Assembly (NCBI GenBank): GCA_023250175.1
Contig: JAHFBD010000034.1
Span: forward strand, 1-14,005
Source of the DNA: Candidatus Melainabacteria bacterium
GTDB taxonomy: Bacteria; Cyanobacteriota; Vampirovibrionia; 2-02-FULL-35-15
Direction of reading: 5' to 3'
DNA length: 14,005 nucleotides
The position numbers and the translations under genes are program-made. Position 1 is the first letter of the stretch. Each line of letters opens with the position of its first letter. Below, piece by piece: positions 6,212 to 14,005 of this stretch. Below the pieces are notes generated by a model. The model made no database searches. It had not been told where the DNA came from and saw only the letters and a program-made list of their open reading frames with translations.

Positions 6212-6683
6212 ATTGATAGGTTGTTTTACAAAGACTGTTGTCTTTGATTTCTCTAAGAATACTAATCATTTCAATGGCAGATATGGCTGCTTCAGTTCCT
6301 TTGTTTCCTACTTTTCCACCGGCTCTATCCAGTGCTTGATTAACATTTTCACTAGTTATTATTCCAAATATAACAGGAGTGCTATAAGACACACCAAGTT
6401 GAGCAATTGCATTACTAACAGCAGTACAAATATGATCATAGTGGGATGTTTCACCACGGATTACACATCCTAAGCAAATGACAGCATTATATTTATTTAA
6501 ATCTAACAAAGCTTTTGCTGCTGTTGGAATTTCAAATGAACCAGGTACTTTTACTATATCAATAGTATCTTTGGTTATTCCATTCTTAATAAGTGTTTGC
6601 AAGCAGCCATCTAATAGTTTTTCAGTAATGAACTCATTGAACTTACTTACAACAATTGCAAATTTGTCATTTATCTTTGTCAT
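6210..6683 (-). CDS. ribH: 6,7-dimethyl-8-ribityllumazine synthase
   Basis: Condenses 3,4-dihydroxy-2-butanone 4-phosphate with 5-amino-6-ribitylamino-uracil to give 6,7-dimethyl-8-ribityllumazine, the penultimate step of riboflavin synthesis. The family normally assembles as pentamers or 60-subunit capsids. The 157-residue length is standard. Visible landmarks are FNEFIT (15-20), PGSFEIP (47-53), the substrate and phosphate segment CVIRGETSHYDHI (73-85) with the conserved histidine, SNAIAQLGV, and DRAGGKVGNKGTEAA (119-133). It is the last gene of the ribE-ribBA-ribH cluster. Its ATG overlaps the ribBA stop in an ATGA, so the two are translationally coupled and need no separate ribosome binding site. 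The stop codon lies in the arm of the intergenic terminator. Nothing is missing. Confidence 0.96.
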   Translation of the reverse strand: MTKINDKFAIVVSKFNEFITEKLLDGCLQTLIKNGITKDTIDIVKVPGSFEIPTAAKALLDLNKYNAVICLGCVIRGETSHYDHICTAVSNAIAQLGVSYSTPVIFGIITSENVNQALDRAGGKVGNKGTEAAISAIEMISILREIKDNSLCKTTYQ

Positions 6684-7942
6684 TGGTTGTTTAGGTTAAT
6701 TATATGTCCCATCTTTTCATTTTTTGTTTTTAAGTAATCATGATTGTGTTCAGTACATAGTTCTATTGGTACTCGTCCTGTTACTGTTAGTCCATAGCCT
6801 TCAATTCCAACGATTTTTCTTGGATTGTTTGTCATTAATCTAATTGTAGTTAGACCAAGATCAGTTAGTATTTGAGCTCCTACCCCATATTCACGTAAAT
6901 CAGCCTTAAATCCAAGTTTTTCATTTGCCTCTACAGTATCGTATCCTTTGTCTTGTAGTTCATAGGCTTTAATTTTATTTATGAGCCCGATTCCTCGTCC
7001 TTCTTGTTTTAAATAAACAATGACCCCTGACCCTTCTTTTGCAACTTTCTCTAATGCCCAGTGTAACTGTGAATTACAATCACATCTTAAACTTTCAAAA
7101 ACATCTCCTGTTAAACATTCACTATGAACACGAACTAAAACATCTTTTTTGTTTTCTATATCACCACAAATTATTGCAATGTGTTCTTTATTATTTAAGG
7201 TGTCTTTGTAGGCTACTATACTAAACTCTCTATTATATTTTTTTGCAAATTCGCTTGGTAAATTTGCCTTAGCTTCTCTTATAACAAACCTTTCTCTTTT
7301 TAATCTGTATGAGATGATTTGAGCTACTGATATAAGCTTTAAATTATGCTGTTTAGCAAAGCGTACTAAATCCGGTCTTCGTGCCATAGTCCCGTCTTCA
7401 TTTAATATTTCGCATATTACACCAGCACCTTTTAAACCAGCTAAGCGAGCAAGATCTACAGATGCTTCTGTTTGTCCTACTCTTTTTAAAACTCCTCCAC
7501 GCTTTGCACGTAGTGGAAAGATATGTCCTGGACGAGATAAATCACTTGGTTTTGATTCATCACGGACAGCGATTTGAATTGTTGTGGCTCTGTCGCTTGC
7601 AGAAATCCCAGTTGTAACCCCAAATCTTTTATCAGCGTCAATTGTTGTAGTAAAAGCTGTTCTAAAATTGCTTGAATTATTTTGGACCATGTCATATAGT
7701 TCTAATTTGTCTGCAATAGTTTCATCTAATGCTAAACAAATTAATCCTCTTCCTTCTTTAGACATAAAATTTATAATTTCTGGGGTAATTTTTTCGGCAG
7801 CACAAACAAGATCACCTTCATTTTCTCTGTCTTCATCATCAGCAACAATAATCATTTGTCCATTTTTAATAGCTTCAATAGCCTCTTCTACAGAATCAAA
7901 GACATTATCTTTTAAATTGTTTTCTTTTAATTCAGTTTTCAT
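6680..7942 (-). CDS. ribBA: Bifunctional 3,4-dihydroxy-2-butanone-4-phosphate synthase / GTP cyclohydrolase II
   Basis: Makes both starting materials of riboflavin: the N-terminal half converts ribulose 5-phosphate to dihydroxybutanone phosphate, and the C-terminal half opens GTP to the diaminopyrimidine. The product is 420 residues, usual for the fusion. RibB motifs are DDEDRENEGD (35-44, Mg and substrate binding), TTGISASDRATTI (110-122) and RPGHIFPL (137-144). RibA (about 210-420) has the zinc ligands C276, C287 and C289 in HSECLTGDVFESLRCDC, then EGRGIGL (314-320) and TNNPRK (371-376). Both halves look catalytically complete. ATG at 7942 lies 14 bases after the ribE stop, with TTAGGA overlapping that stop as a plausible ribosome binding site. 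The coding end overlaps ribH by four bases. Confidence 0.96.
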   Translation of the reverse strand: MKTELKENNLKDNVFDSVEEAIEAIKNGQMIIVADDEDRENEGDLVCAAEKITPEIINFMSKEGRGLICLALDETIADKLELYDMVQNNSSNFRTAFTTTIDADKRFGVTTGISASDRATTIQIAVRDESKPSDLSRPGHIFPLRAKRGGVLKRVGQTEASVDLARLAGLKGAGVICEILNEDGTMARRPDLVRFAKQHNLKLISVAQIISYRLKRERFVIREAKANLPSEFAKKYNREFSIVAYKDTLNNKEHIAIICGDIENKKDVLVRVHSECLTGDVFESLRCDCNSQLHWALEKVAKEGSGVIVYLKQEGRGIGLINKIKAYELQDKGYDTVEANEKLGFKADLREYGVGAQILTDLGLTTIRLMTNNPRKIVGIEGYGLTVTGRVPIELCTEHNHDYLKTKNEKMGHIINLNNQ

Positions 7943-7956
7943 AATGGTTTCTATTC

Positions 7957-8562
7957 CTAACCTTTAACTTCCACTCTTCTACTTTCTAAATAATTAATTA
8001 AATATCGACTTAAAACATCTATTTCTAAGTTTACCGCATCACCAATTTTTAATAATCCTAGATTTGTATTGTCTCTTGTATATGGTATTAAGGTAAAGCT
8101 GAAAATACTATCCTTTGATTCAATTACGGTCAGGCTTACACCATTTACAGTAATAGAGCCTTTAGGAGCAATAAAACCAGTTAATTCAGGAGGGTAGTAA
8201 ATTTTAACAATAATATTTTCATCACTTTTTTCAATGGATAAAGTTTTACCTAGAGCATCAATGTGTCCTAAAACCAAATGTCCATCAAGTTTATCTCCAA
8301 GCCTTAATGAGGGTTCTAAATTAATAGTTGAGTTGATCTCTAAGTATTTTAGATTTGTTTTTTGTAATGTTTCTTCTGTGGCTTGTACTATAAACGAAGA
8401 TTGAGAAGTTCTTGTTACGGTTAGACAACAACCGTTTATAGCAATACTGTCTCCAGCTTGAACATTCGTTAGCTTATTAAAAGAAACAGAAATTTCAAGA
8501 AGTCCATCTTTAAACTCTAAGTTACTTATAGTTCCTGCTTCTTTTATAATCCCTGAAAACAT
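7957..8562 (-). CDS. ribE: Riboflavin synthase, alpha chain type
   Basis: Dismutates two molecules of dimethyl-ribityllumazine to riboflavin plus the pyrimidine that RibH reuses; the family is trimeric. The 201 residues comprise two tandem lumazine-binding barrels. The first starts with the signature MFSGIIKEAG and contains GDSIAINGCCLTV (37-49) and DGHLVLGHID (93-102). The second has the parallel GSITVNGVSLTV (135-146) and ends EIDVLSRYL. The start at 8562 is fixed by the invariant MF-GI-E type N-terminus, although no Shine-Dalgarno sequence is visible before it. It heads the minus-strand riboflavin cluster. Upstream lie 64 bases and then repeat copy 2, which is in the opposite orientation. 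No FMN riboswitch consensus (AGGGGCGGGG... and its partners) is visible, so flavin feedback, if any, works otherwise or from further upstream. Confidence 0.96.
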   Translation of the reverse strand: MFSGIIKEAGTISNLEFKDGLLEISVSFNKLTNVQAGDSIAINGCCLTVTRTSQSSFIVQATEETLQKTNLKYLEINSTINLEPSLRLGDKLDGHLVLGHIDALGKTLSIEKSDENIIVKIYYPPELTGFIAPKGSITVNGVSLTVIESKDSIFSFTLIPYTRDNTNLGLLKIGDAVNLEIDVLSRYLINYLESRRVEVKG

Positions 8563-8626
8563 AATGCATCAATTTTAATTCAAGAACGGGCTGATTAATA
8601 TATATTGCAGTGTTTAAGACCTAAGT

Positions 8627-8749
8627 GTTACTGCCTAGCTATAATGTATAAGACTATAAATAAGCTTTTTGTGTGATTTATTCACCAAAAAGCGCCATGT
8701 TAAGGAAGAGCGAGTTGAGCATTAGTGCGAAACGAGCGGTAGGTAGAAA
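8627..8749 (+). repeat. Structured dispersed repeat, copy 2
   Basis: Second copy of the element at 5191-5312, 123 bp, same orientation. Differences are C to T at 8655 (unpaired region), one extra T near 8700 (linker between hairpins), and A to G at 8725. The last turns a U-A pair of P3 into U-G in + strand RNA, so the stem survives. The P1 arms are 8631-8637 and 8740-8746, P2 is 8664-8693 and P3 is 8710-8737. An internal TATAAT lies at 8640-8645. The right end abuts the stop codon of the 105-residue hypothetical (8750-8752) and the left end is 64 bases from the ribE start, but both those genes are on the other strand. In the ribE leader it would appear as the antisense sequence, which folds less well (A-C in place of G-U, TC/TC in place of GA/GA). 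Confidence 0.85.
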
Positions 8750-9067
8750 TTAACCCATTCCACCCATACCTCTGTAAATGGTATCCATAATACCTCTTTT
8801 ATAGGGGCTGCCTCCGGTGTAAAAATTGATAATAACTATTCTTTCAGCTTTTCTATAATCATCCATATGGCGTTTTGCTTTTTCTTCCCATGAAAGCTCT
8901 TGTTTCTTTTCTGTAAATAAATGACTGTTATCTTCAAGGTCTTGGTTTGCAACAGGTGGTTTTATTTTATTAGTATCGGATTTTGGAAATGGAGTAGATG
9001 ATTTACTTAGTGAGTAAGAATTTAATTGACTCTTTGTTGATTCTAAGATTGCAGATTTCTTTGACAT
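8750..9067 (-). CDS. Hypothetical protein, 105 residues, Gly/Met-rich C-terminus
   Basis: Not recognised. It starts MSKKSAILESTK with a Ser/Lys/Pro-rich, probably disordered first half. A charged helix follows (KKQELSWEEKAKRHMDDYRKAERIV), then a short hydrophobic segment IVINFYTGG, and it ends YRGMGGMG. There is no signal peptide or membrane span. The ATG at 9067 has no clear Shine-Dalgarno sequence. The gene lies between the LamG surface protein gene (94-base gap) and the riboflavin cluster, all on the minus strand, and its stop codon is directly at the edge of repeat copy 2. If that repeat arrived by insertion it could have trimmed the end of the gene, though the Gly/Met tail looks natural. 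Coding status is supported by composition and lack of a competing frame; function is unknown. Confidence 0.55.
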   Translation of the reverse strand: MSKKSAILESTKSQLNSYSLSKSSTPFPKSDTNKIKPPVANQDLEDNSHLFTEKKQELSWEEKAKRHMDDYRKAERIVIINFYTGGSPYKRGIMDTIYRGMGGMG

Positions 9068-9161
9068 ATATTTTTATGCTTAACAGTTAATGACCAAAAA
9101 CAAGCTTATTAACTACCTGTTGAAAGCAATATCACATACAAGGGTTAAGAGAAAGTTAAAT

Positions 9162-12100
9162 CTACTTCTTTTTATTTGTTGGTATTTCAATAGGTACTAA
9201 GGCTTGTCCATAAGGATTTATAATACTCAAAAGAATCCTGCCTGTAATCCTTTTTAGATGGCTAATTTTATACTTTATTACTATTACTTTCTCTCCTTTT
9301 AGGATTTTAACTTTATTTAATCTTAACCCTTCCTTTGGTAATGCTGAAACTAGGGTTTGCCTTGTTTTCGTAGTAATAGTTTTTCCGTTAACAAAGATTT
9401 CTTTATTGAAAAAGTTTTCTCCACCAACAATTAACTTTAAAAACTTACTGTTTTTATAAACAATTGCTGAATTAATAATTGGCCGTAAACTAGCAATTCC
9501 TTTATCATCACTCCGCAAAAACTGAGATTTGTATATGTCTACAATAATACGTGCTTTGGGTTCATTATTTATTAATAGGACTAAAATTGCTTTACCTTCT
9601 GAGACATTTATAGGAACAAGTGAGGTTTGAATGATGAGTGGTTTGTTTCTAACTGGTGATAAAGATATCTCGGCATTTATATCAAATTCTTTTCCTGCAG
9701 AATCAATAATTTTTACTTTTGTGATTACCCCACGAGGTAGAATACTTAGTAAGTTCTTAGAAAATTCAGAATCTACAGATAAAGCAAAAGCAATTGGTGA
9801 GTCAGTTAGAATTGTATTAGAAACTTTAATAGGTCTTTTATTTTTCACCAAAACAGTAGAATCTATGGATTCAGTTGTTAAGGTCGGTTCAGAAAAGCTA
9901 ACAATAGATCCGGGAATTTTTGGAAACTCTGCATTTTGAATAAGGGGTAAATTGTTGAAGTTAATTGGTGTTGTAGATTGTGGCTGAGTTGTTTGTGGTT
10001 CTTGGGTTTGTATTCCTGTTTGAGTATTGGTTGATGATGATTGATTATTAATAGGAGGTGGTTCTTGAATTGTTGGTTGAGGTGGAATTTGTGTTTGAGG
10101 TGTTTGTGGGTCTTGAATTACTGCAGTTGTTAAGTTTGCTCCAGCTACTACTATTAAAATTGATAAATCAGAGCTTGATGAGGTTGTATTGTTGCTAAGG
10201 GCTCTTACTGTAAAGTTAAAGATCATTCCAATATCGTTAGTGGTTGGGGTATATGTAAATGCTCCAGTTGCTAATTGTTTGGAAGCTTCTTGGATAAAGG
10301 TTCCTGCTTTAGGTGCAATAGGTGTTGTTAAGCTAATTATGTTATACGGATCATTGTCTGTTGCTGTTAAATTAATAGCCAGTTTATCCCCTATATTTAA
10401 AATATAAGTACCATTGGTGCCAGCATTGTTTGAGTTTATTGTGGCTGAAGTAATGATTGGTGTTAAGGGTGGTGTATTAGGAGAAACTTTGATTGTTATT
10501 GGAAGCTCAGTAGCTGCAGTTGTTCCATAGCTATCAGTAGCACGAACCGTGAAATTATAAGTCATATTTGAGTTTGCTAAAGATGGAGTGAATGAGTATG
10601 TTAATGAGCCTGGATTTGAAGCCTTTACTCCTGAGATTATTCCTATAGAAGTAGGTGTGGATGTAGATAATGTGATGGAATCCTCTGAATCAGGATCTGC
10701 AGAAATAAAATTTAAGACCAGTGTATTGCCAACGTTTATATTGTAGGCTCCAGTTTTATTGTCGCTGTTTGTACCGTTTATAGTGACTGTGCTAATTGTT
10801 GGAGGTAGTGGCTTTGTATTTCGACTAATTGATATTTGTTTTGTTTCTGAAGAACCAGTTGAAGTGTTATTAGGAATGGATACTGTTAAGTCCTTATTTT
10901 TTTGTATGCCTGGTCCTGTAGGATTTGTATCAGTTATATAAACATTGCAAGACCCAGTACTACCATCGATTGAGTTAGCCAGATTGGAATTGATTAGAGA
11001 ACTTGTTATATCTGGATAGCCTTTTAAGGTGCCATTATTTTCATTGCCAGAGTAATCATGCATTATAATATTGGGCTCGTTAAACCTCCACCAACTTGCT
11101 AATTTGAATGGGTTAATTGGTCTTCCTGGTGAGTTATAAAGTCTGTTAATTTCATCAGAATTTAATGCTCGTGTATAAACTTGCAAATCTTCTATTTCAC
11201 CAGAAAAGTATTCATTTAATGTTGTGTGTCTTCCAATATTGGCATTTGTTCCTCCTGACAAATCAAGATTATCAAAAAGATTATTTGATATAGAAGTTTC
11301 CAGAATTCCATTTAGGTATATTTTAGCGGTTGTTCCTTCTCGTGTAATTACTGCATGGTACCAGGTATCTATTGTTGGCGTTGTATTTGAGCTTATTTCA
11401 ATAGTGTTACCATCTTTATCTTTTAGAAGTCCTTTAAATCTATTATCACTAAAGCCAAAACCAAAAAAACTGTTTGAACTATTTCCGGTGTTAGTAAACA
11501 ACCAGCCTTTTGAAATATTTTCAGGTCTTATCCATGCTGTAAGTGAAAAATCTTCTTTTTGGAAAGATAGTGTGGGAGTCTCTGATATTTCTACATAATT
11601 GTTAATGCCATTAAAGCTGAGTGATTTTGAAAAAGTATTTGGTGAAATAGTACATGTTTGAGAAAATATATTTCCATTTATAGTTGCAGTAGGTATAGTA
11701 TTGTTCGTTAAAATGTTTTTATCTGGTGTATCATCTGTTATTGATATAGTAAACTTGTCTCCAATAGCAAGGTTTTGGTTGTTTGTAAGGTTTGTTTTGA
11801 TGTTAGGATCTGCTAATAAATAAACTTCACCCTCTTCTTCATTTGTTTTAGTACTGTTATTAGCTTTATCGATAGCTGTACATTGTATTTTACTGAATTG
11901 TTTTGTTTTGCTTGTATTGGGTACTGCAAAGGTATATTTATTTGTGTTATATAAATATTGATTTGTTGATATCCAGCCGCTTTCATTGGTAAAGTTAAAG
12001 TTTGTAAGTGTTCCATTTAAATTAATGTCTTGTACTAAGGCTCCTGTTATGTTATCCCACTTCTTTGAGTTTGCAATTACTGAAGATGCATTGTTTAATT

Positions 12101-13706
12101 GAAAATCATCAAATTTCCAATAACCAATTAATCCATGATAATCAAATGCTTCAAATCTATATCTGTTGTTTCTGTCGATCTCCTCTTTGCTTAGTGCTCT
12201 ATTATAAATTCTTGCTTGAGCAACTGAGCCGTTAAATCCAAGTCCTGAGAATAATTCAGGTGAATTTCCAATACCAAGTCCAATAGTGCTTTGTGAAAGC
12301 ATTTGTATACCTATGGGCAAAGTGTTTTCCTGTATACCATTGATGTATATTTTAAGATTGCTCCCATCATATGTACAGGCTATATGTGTCCACTTATTTG
12401 GAATAGCTTCAGAAATGCTACTGACACTAAATAAATTTAAAGATGAGTTTCTAATACCAAAACGCCATTTTGTAGCATCTATGTCAAGAAGATAAGTCTC
12501 TCCTATTCCTGTTTCACCTTTTTGTATAACAACCTGATTTCCTGTATTAGTTGCTGGTTTTACTAAAGCTTCAAGAGTTACTTGATTTAAGTTTCTTAGT
12601 GAGGCGGAATCAGAGATTATTACAGTATCATCAATGCCATCAAAAGTTAAACCACTTTTATAAACTTGCTCTGTAATTGTTGGGCTTGTAAGAGGTTGAT
12701 TGTCTAGAATACAGGACAGCGAACTAATTGCACTTGTACTATTATCGCCATTTAAAAAAGGATTTGCATCTTCTATATAAACATCAATAGGGTCACCAGT
12801 TTTTTTATAGAAATTAGTTGTATCCAGTTTAACTCCAGGTGTTATATTGTCTGGACCTTGAAACTTATAAGCTTCTGATAAATAATTTTCAGAAATTTGT
12901 TCTTGTGAAAGAGCTGCTTTATAAATTCTAAAACTTGCAACCTGACCATTAAAGTTACTATTTATACTTGATACGTGAGAACCGATTTTTAATAAGGGTG
13001 GTGTGAGGCTCTTACCATTATCTTTTGTTGTACTTACTAAAACCCCATCAACATAAAGATTAAAGGTATTATTATAGTTTCGTACTAATGTTATATTTTG
13101 CCATTTCCCGGGAAAGATGGTACCTCCAACAGGACCACCACGACCGCTTCCATCATCGTATCTTACCTGAAAACCAAACTGGTTTCCGCTAACTTCTTTT
13201 AAGCTTACAATAGATGGAGTGTCTAGAGTTCTATCAAAGATATAATCACCGGTAAAGCCAGCTATACTACCACCCCTTACAGTATTAGTTTTTAGCCAAA
13301 GAGAATAGGTAAAACCAGCTTGTGGATTAAGGCTTGGGAATGTTGACAAAGTGATATTATCATCAATACCATCAAACTTAAGTGTTGACGGGTTGGTTGT
13401 TGTATTGTTACCATCCCAAAAAGAAGTTTGAGTCATGAAAAAATTATTTAATGTAGCATTGCTTAGACTCTCGGAAAGATCAATCCAGGTTGTGTTGTTT
13501 GTTGATGTTGAAGCGGATGTTCCCATGTTATCTAGGTTGCTTGCATCTAGATTTAAAATCAAATTGGTATTTAAAAGCATATAGTAAGAATAATGAGTTT
13601 CTAAGTCTTTGAATTCATCTTCTTGTGCAAGCAGATGAGAAGGTGCAAAGTAGCTAATAGAAAAGAAAAAAATAACAATGAACAATTTTATATAAAAACT
13701 TTTCAT
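9162..13706 (-). CDS. Large secreted multi-LamG / Ig-like surface protein
   Basis: A 1514-residue exported protein, probably an extracellular adhesin or glycan-binding protein. An upstream in-frame TTG (13751) would add 15 residues, but ATG at 13706 begins a textbook signal peptide: MKSFYIK, a hydrophobic core to about residue 20, and probable cleavage after LLA (27). Three concanavalin-like LamG domains follow at about 105-282, 351-534 and 694-875, each opening with a variant of LxFDGIDD and containing W..I/A...Y/V..G...YV/INGV. Between and around them are Ig-like segments with well-spaced cysteines. Residues about 970-1075 and 1083-1189 are two cadherin/Ig-type repeats, each beginning with ATING or VTING and containing YNFTVRATD or FNFTVRAL. 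A Pro/Gln/Thr linker spans 1190-1252. The C-terminal 260 residues are beta-rich with an IPT/TIG-like segment near GGENFFNKEIFVNG. No sortase, PEP-CTERM or other anchor is visible. Confidence 0.88.
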   Translation of the reverse strand: MKSFYIKLFIVIFFFSISYFAPSHLLAQEDEFKDLETHYSYYMLLNTNLILNLDASNLDNMGTSASTSTNNTTWIDLSESLSNATLNNFFMTQTSFWDGNNTTTNPSTLKFDGIDDNITLSTFPSLNPQAGFTYSLWLKTNTVRGGSIAGFTGDYIFDRTLDTPSIVSLKEVSGNQFGFQVRYDDGSGRGGPVGGTIFPGKWQNITLVRNYNNTFNLYVDGVLVSTTKDNGKSLTPPLLKIGSHVSSINSNFNGQVASFRIYKAALSQEQISENYLSEAYKFQGPDNITPGVKLDTTNFYKKTGDPIDVYIEDANPFLNGDNSTSAISSLSCILDNQPLTSPTITEQVYKSGLTFDGIDDTVIISDSASLRNLNQVTLEALVKPATNTGNQVVIQKGETGIGETYLLDIDATKWRFGIRNSSLNLFSVSSISEAIPNKWTHIACTYDGSNLKIYINGIQENTLPIGIQMLSQSTIGLGIGNSPELFSGLGFNGSVAQARIYNRALSKEEIDRNNRYRFEAFDYHGLIGYWKFDDFQLNNASSVIANSKKWDNITGALVQDINLNGTLTNFNFTNESGWISTNQYLYNTNKYTFAVPNTSKTKQFSKIQCTAIDKANNSTKTNEEEGEVYLLADPNIKTNLTNNQNLAIGDKFTISITDDTPDKNILTNNTIPTATINGNIFSQTCTISPNTFSKSLSFNGINNYVEISETPTLSFQKEDFSLTAWIRPENISKGWLFTNTGNSSNSFFGFGFSDNRFKGLLKDKDGNTIEISSNTTPTIDTWYHAVITREGTTAKIYLNGILETSISNNLFDNLDLSGGTNANIGRHTTLNEYFSGEIEDLQVYTRALNSDEINRLYNSPGRPINPFKLASWWRFNEPNIIMHDYSGNENNGTLKGYPDITSSLINSNLANSIDGSTGSCNVYITDTNPTGPGIQKNKDLTVSIPNNTSTGSSETKQISISRNTKPLPPTISTVTINGTNSDNKTGAYNINVGNTLVLNFISADPDSEDSITLSTSTPTSIGIISGVKASNPGSLTYSFTPSLANSNMTYNFTVRATDSYGTTAATELPITIKVSPNTPPLTPIITSATINSNNAGTNGTYILNIGDKLAINLTATDNDPYNIISLTTPIAPKAGTFIQEASKQLATGAFTYTPTTNDIGMIFNFTVRALSNNTTSSSSDLSILIVVAGANLTTAVIQDPQTPQTQIPPQPTIQEPPPINNQSSSTNTQTGIQTQEPQTTQPQSTTPINFNNLPLIQNAEFPKIPGSIVSFSEPTLTTESIDSTVLVKNKRPIKVSNTILTDSPIAFALSVDSEFSKNLLSILPRGVITKVKIIDSAGKEFDINAEISLSPVRNKPLIIQTSLVPINVSEGKAILVLLINNEPKARIIVDIYKSQFLRSDDKGIASLRPIINSAIVYKNSKFLKLIVGGENFFNKEIFVNGKTITTKTRQTLVSALPKEGLRLNKVKILKGEKVIVIKYKISHLKRITGRILLSIINPYGQALVPIEIPTNKKK

Positions 13707-13791
13707 GGATAAATAATAGGAATTAAGTAATATGCTCAAGAAACTAGACAATTTTTAAAAGATAATTGTTTCAAATTTCTTATTCTATCTT

Positions 13792-14005
13792 TCATTCTGT
13801 AATCACTAAATCCATCTTTATATCCCAATTATCAGTTGGTAAAATATCTATCAAACATTTTTTTGGACAGCAACCAATTTTAAAGCTTTTTTGATTAAGT
13901 CTTAAAAATTGGTCATAGTACCCTTTTCCAAAACCAAGCCGGCTTCCATTTTCATCAAAACAAAGGCCAGGTACAAAAATCAAATCTAGACTTATAACTT
14001 TTTCA
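13792..14005 (-). CDS. 5-formyltetrahydrofolate cyclo-ligase, C-terminal part (start outside the window)
   Basis: Converts 5-formyltetrahydrofolate to 5,10-methenyltetrahydrofolate with ATP, returning stored folate to one-carbon metabolism in the cytoplasm. The frame is open to the right edge, reading EKVISLDLIFVPGLCFDE. The signature VPGLCFDENGSRLGFGKGYYD is the conserved nucleotide/folate-binding motif of the family (usual form PGLAFD..G.RLGYGGGYYD). It is followed by the typical ending LPTDNWDIKMDLVITE. About 71 C-terminal residues are present of a protein that is usually near 180-200 residues. The ATG-like start one would pick inside the window (TTG at 13983) is internal; the motif before it shows that the gene continues. 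It is 85 bases upstream of the LamG protein gene on the same strand, with no strong terminator between them. Confidence 0.9.
   Translation of the reverse strand, partial: EKVISLDLIFVPGLCFDENGSRLGFGKGYYDQFLRLNQKSFKIGCCPKKCLIDILPTDNWDIKMDLVITE

Noticed and set aside
8563..8626. FMN riboswitch expected upstream of ribE
   Set aside because: The short gap is AT-rich and has none of the conserved RFN-element segments; the adjacent repeat does not match them on either strand.
9085..9114. Inverted repeat AGTTAAT/ATTAACT between the LamG gene and the 105-residue gene
   Set aside because: A 7-bp AT-only stem with a 16-base loop and no T-run after it is not convincing as a terminator or operator.
13707..13751. 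TTG start for the large LamG protein
   Set aside because: It would put 15 polar and mixed residues before an otherwise perfect signal peptide beginning at the ATG at 13706.

Overview
The window is AT-rich, densely coded bacterial DNA that uses the standard code (TGA, TAA and TAG all act as stops). Gene starts are a mix of strong Shine-Dalgarno starts (for example AGGAGG before the aldehyde dehydrogenase) and starts with no visible ribosome binding site. The organism is unknown. The signal peptide on a very large LamG-type surface protein, the bacterial RibE/RibBA/RibH set and several orphan hypotheticals would fit a little-studied lineage such as a non-photosynthetic cyanobacterial relative. 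That placement is an impression, not a result.

Layout. Positions 1-616 (-) hold the N-terminal part of an unrecognised hydrophilic protein that runs off the left edge. Positions 783-2168 (-) encode a GlcD-type FAD-linked 2-hydroxyacid dehydrogenase. It is divergent from a two-gene + strand operon: a class III aminotransferase of the GabT type (2362-3657) and an NAD(P)-dependent aldehyde dehydrogenase (3680-5176). Together the pair can remove a terminal amine and oxidise the resulting semialdehyde to an acid, as in 4-aminobutyrate or lysine breakdown. Next come a structured repeat (5191-5312), a 184-residue helical hypothetical (5442-5996), and a convergent gap with a CRP-type palindrome and a rho-independent terminator.

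From about 6210 to the right edge every gene is on the minus strand. Reading leftward these are the end of 5-formyltetrahydrofolate cyclo-ligase (13792-14005), a secreted 1514-residue LamG/Ig-like protein (9162-13706), a 105-residue hypothetical (8750-9067), and a riboflavin operon ribE-ribBA-ribH (8562 to 6210). RibBA makes both riboflavin precursors, RibH joins them to lumazine, and RibE dismutates lumazine to riboflavin. The deaminase/reductase RibD is not in the window, and no FMN riboswitch consensus is visible upstream of ribE.

The most interesting non-coding signal is a 122/123-bp element present twice in the same orientation (5191-5312 and 8627-8749), differing at only three positions. 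It folds as + strand RNA into a closing stem, a 12-bp hairpin with one bulged T, and a hairpin whose helices are separated by two tandem G-A/A-G steps. One of the two substitutions turns a U-A pair into a U-G pair, so the fold is kept. It matches no family I can name. No stretch longer than 300 bases is without a gene. I saw no tRNA, rRNA, CRISPR array or transposase gene.
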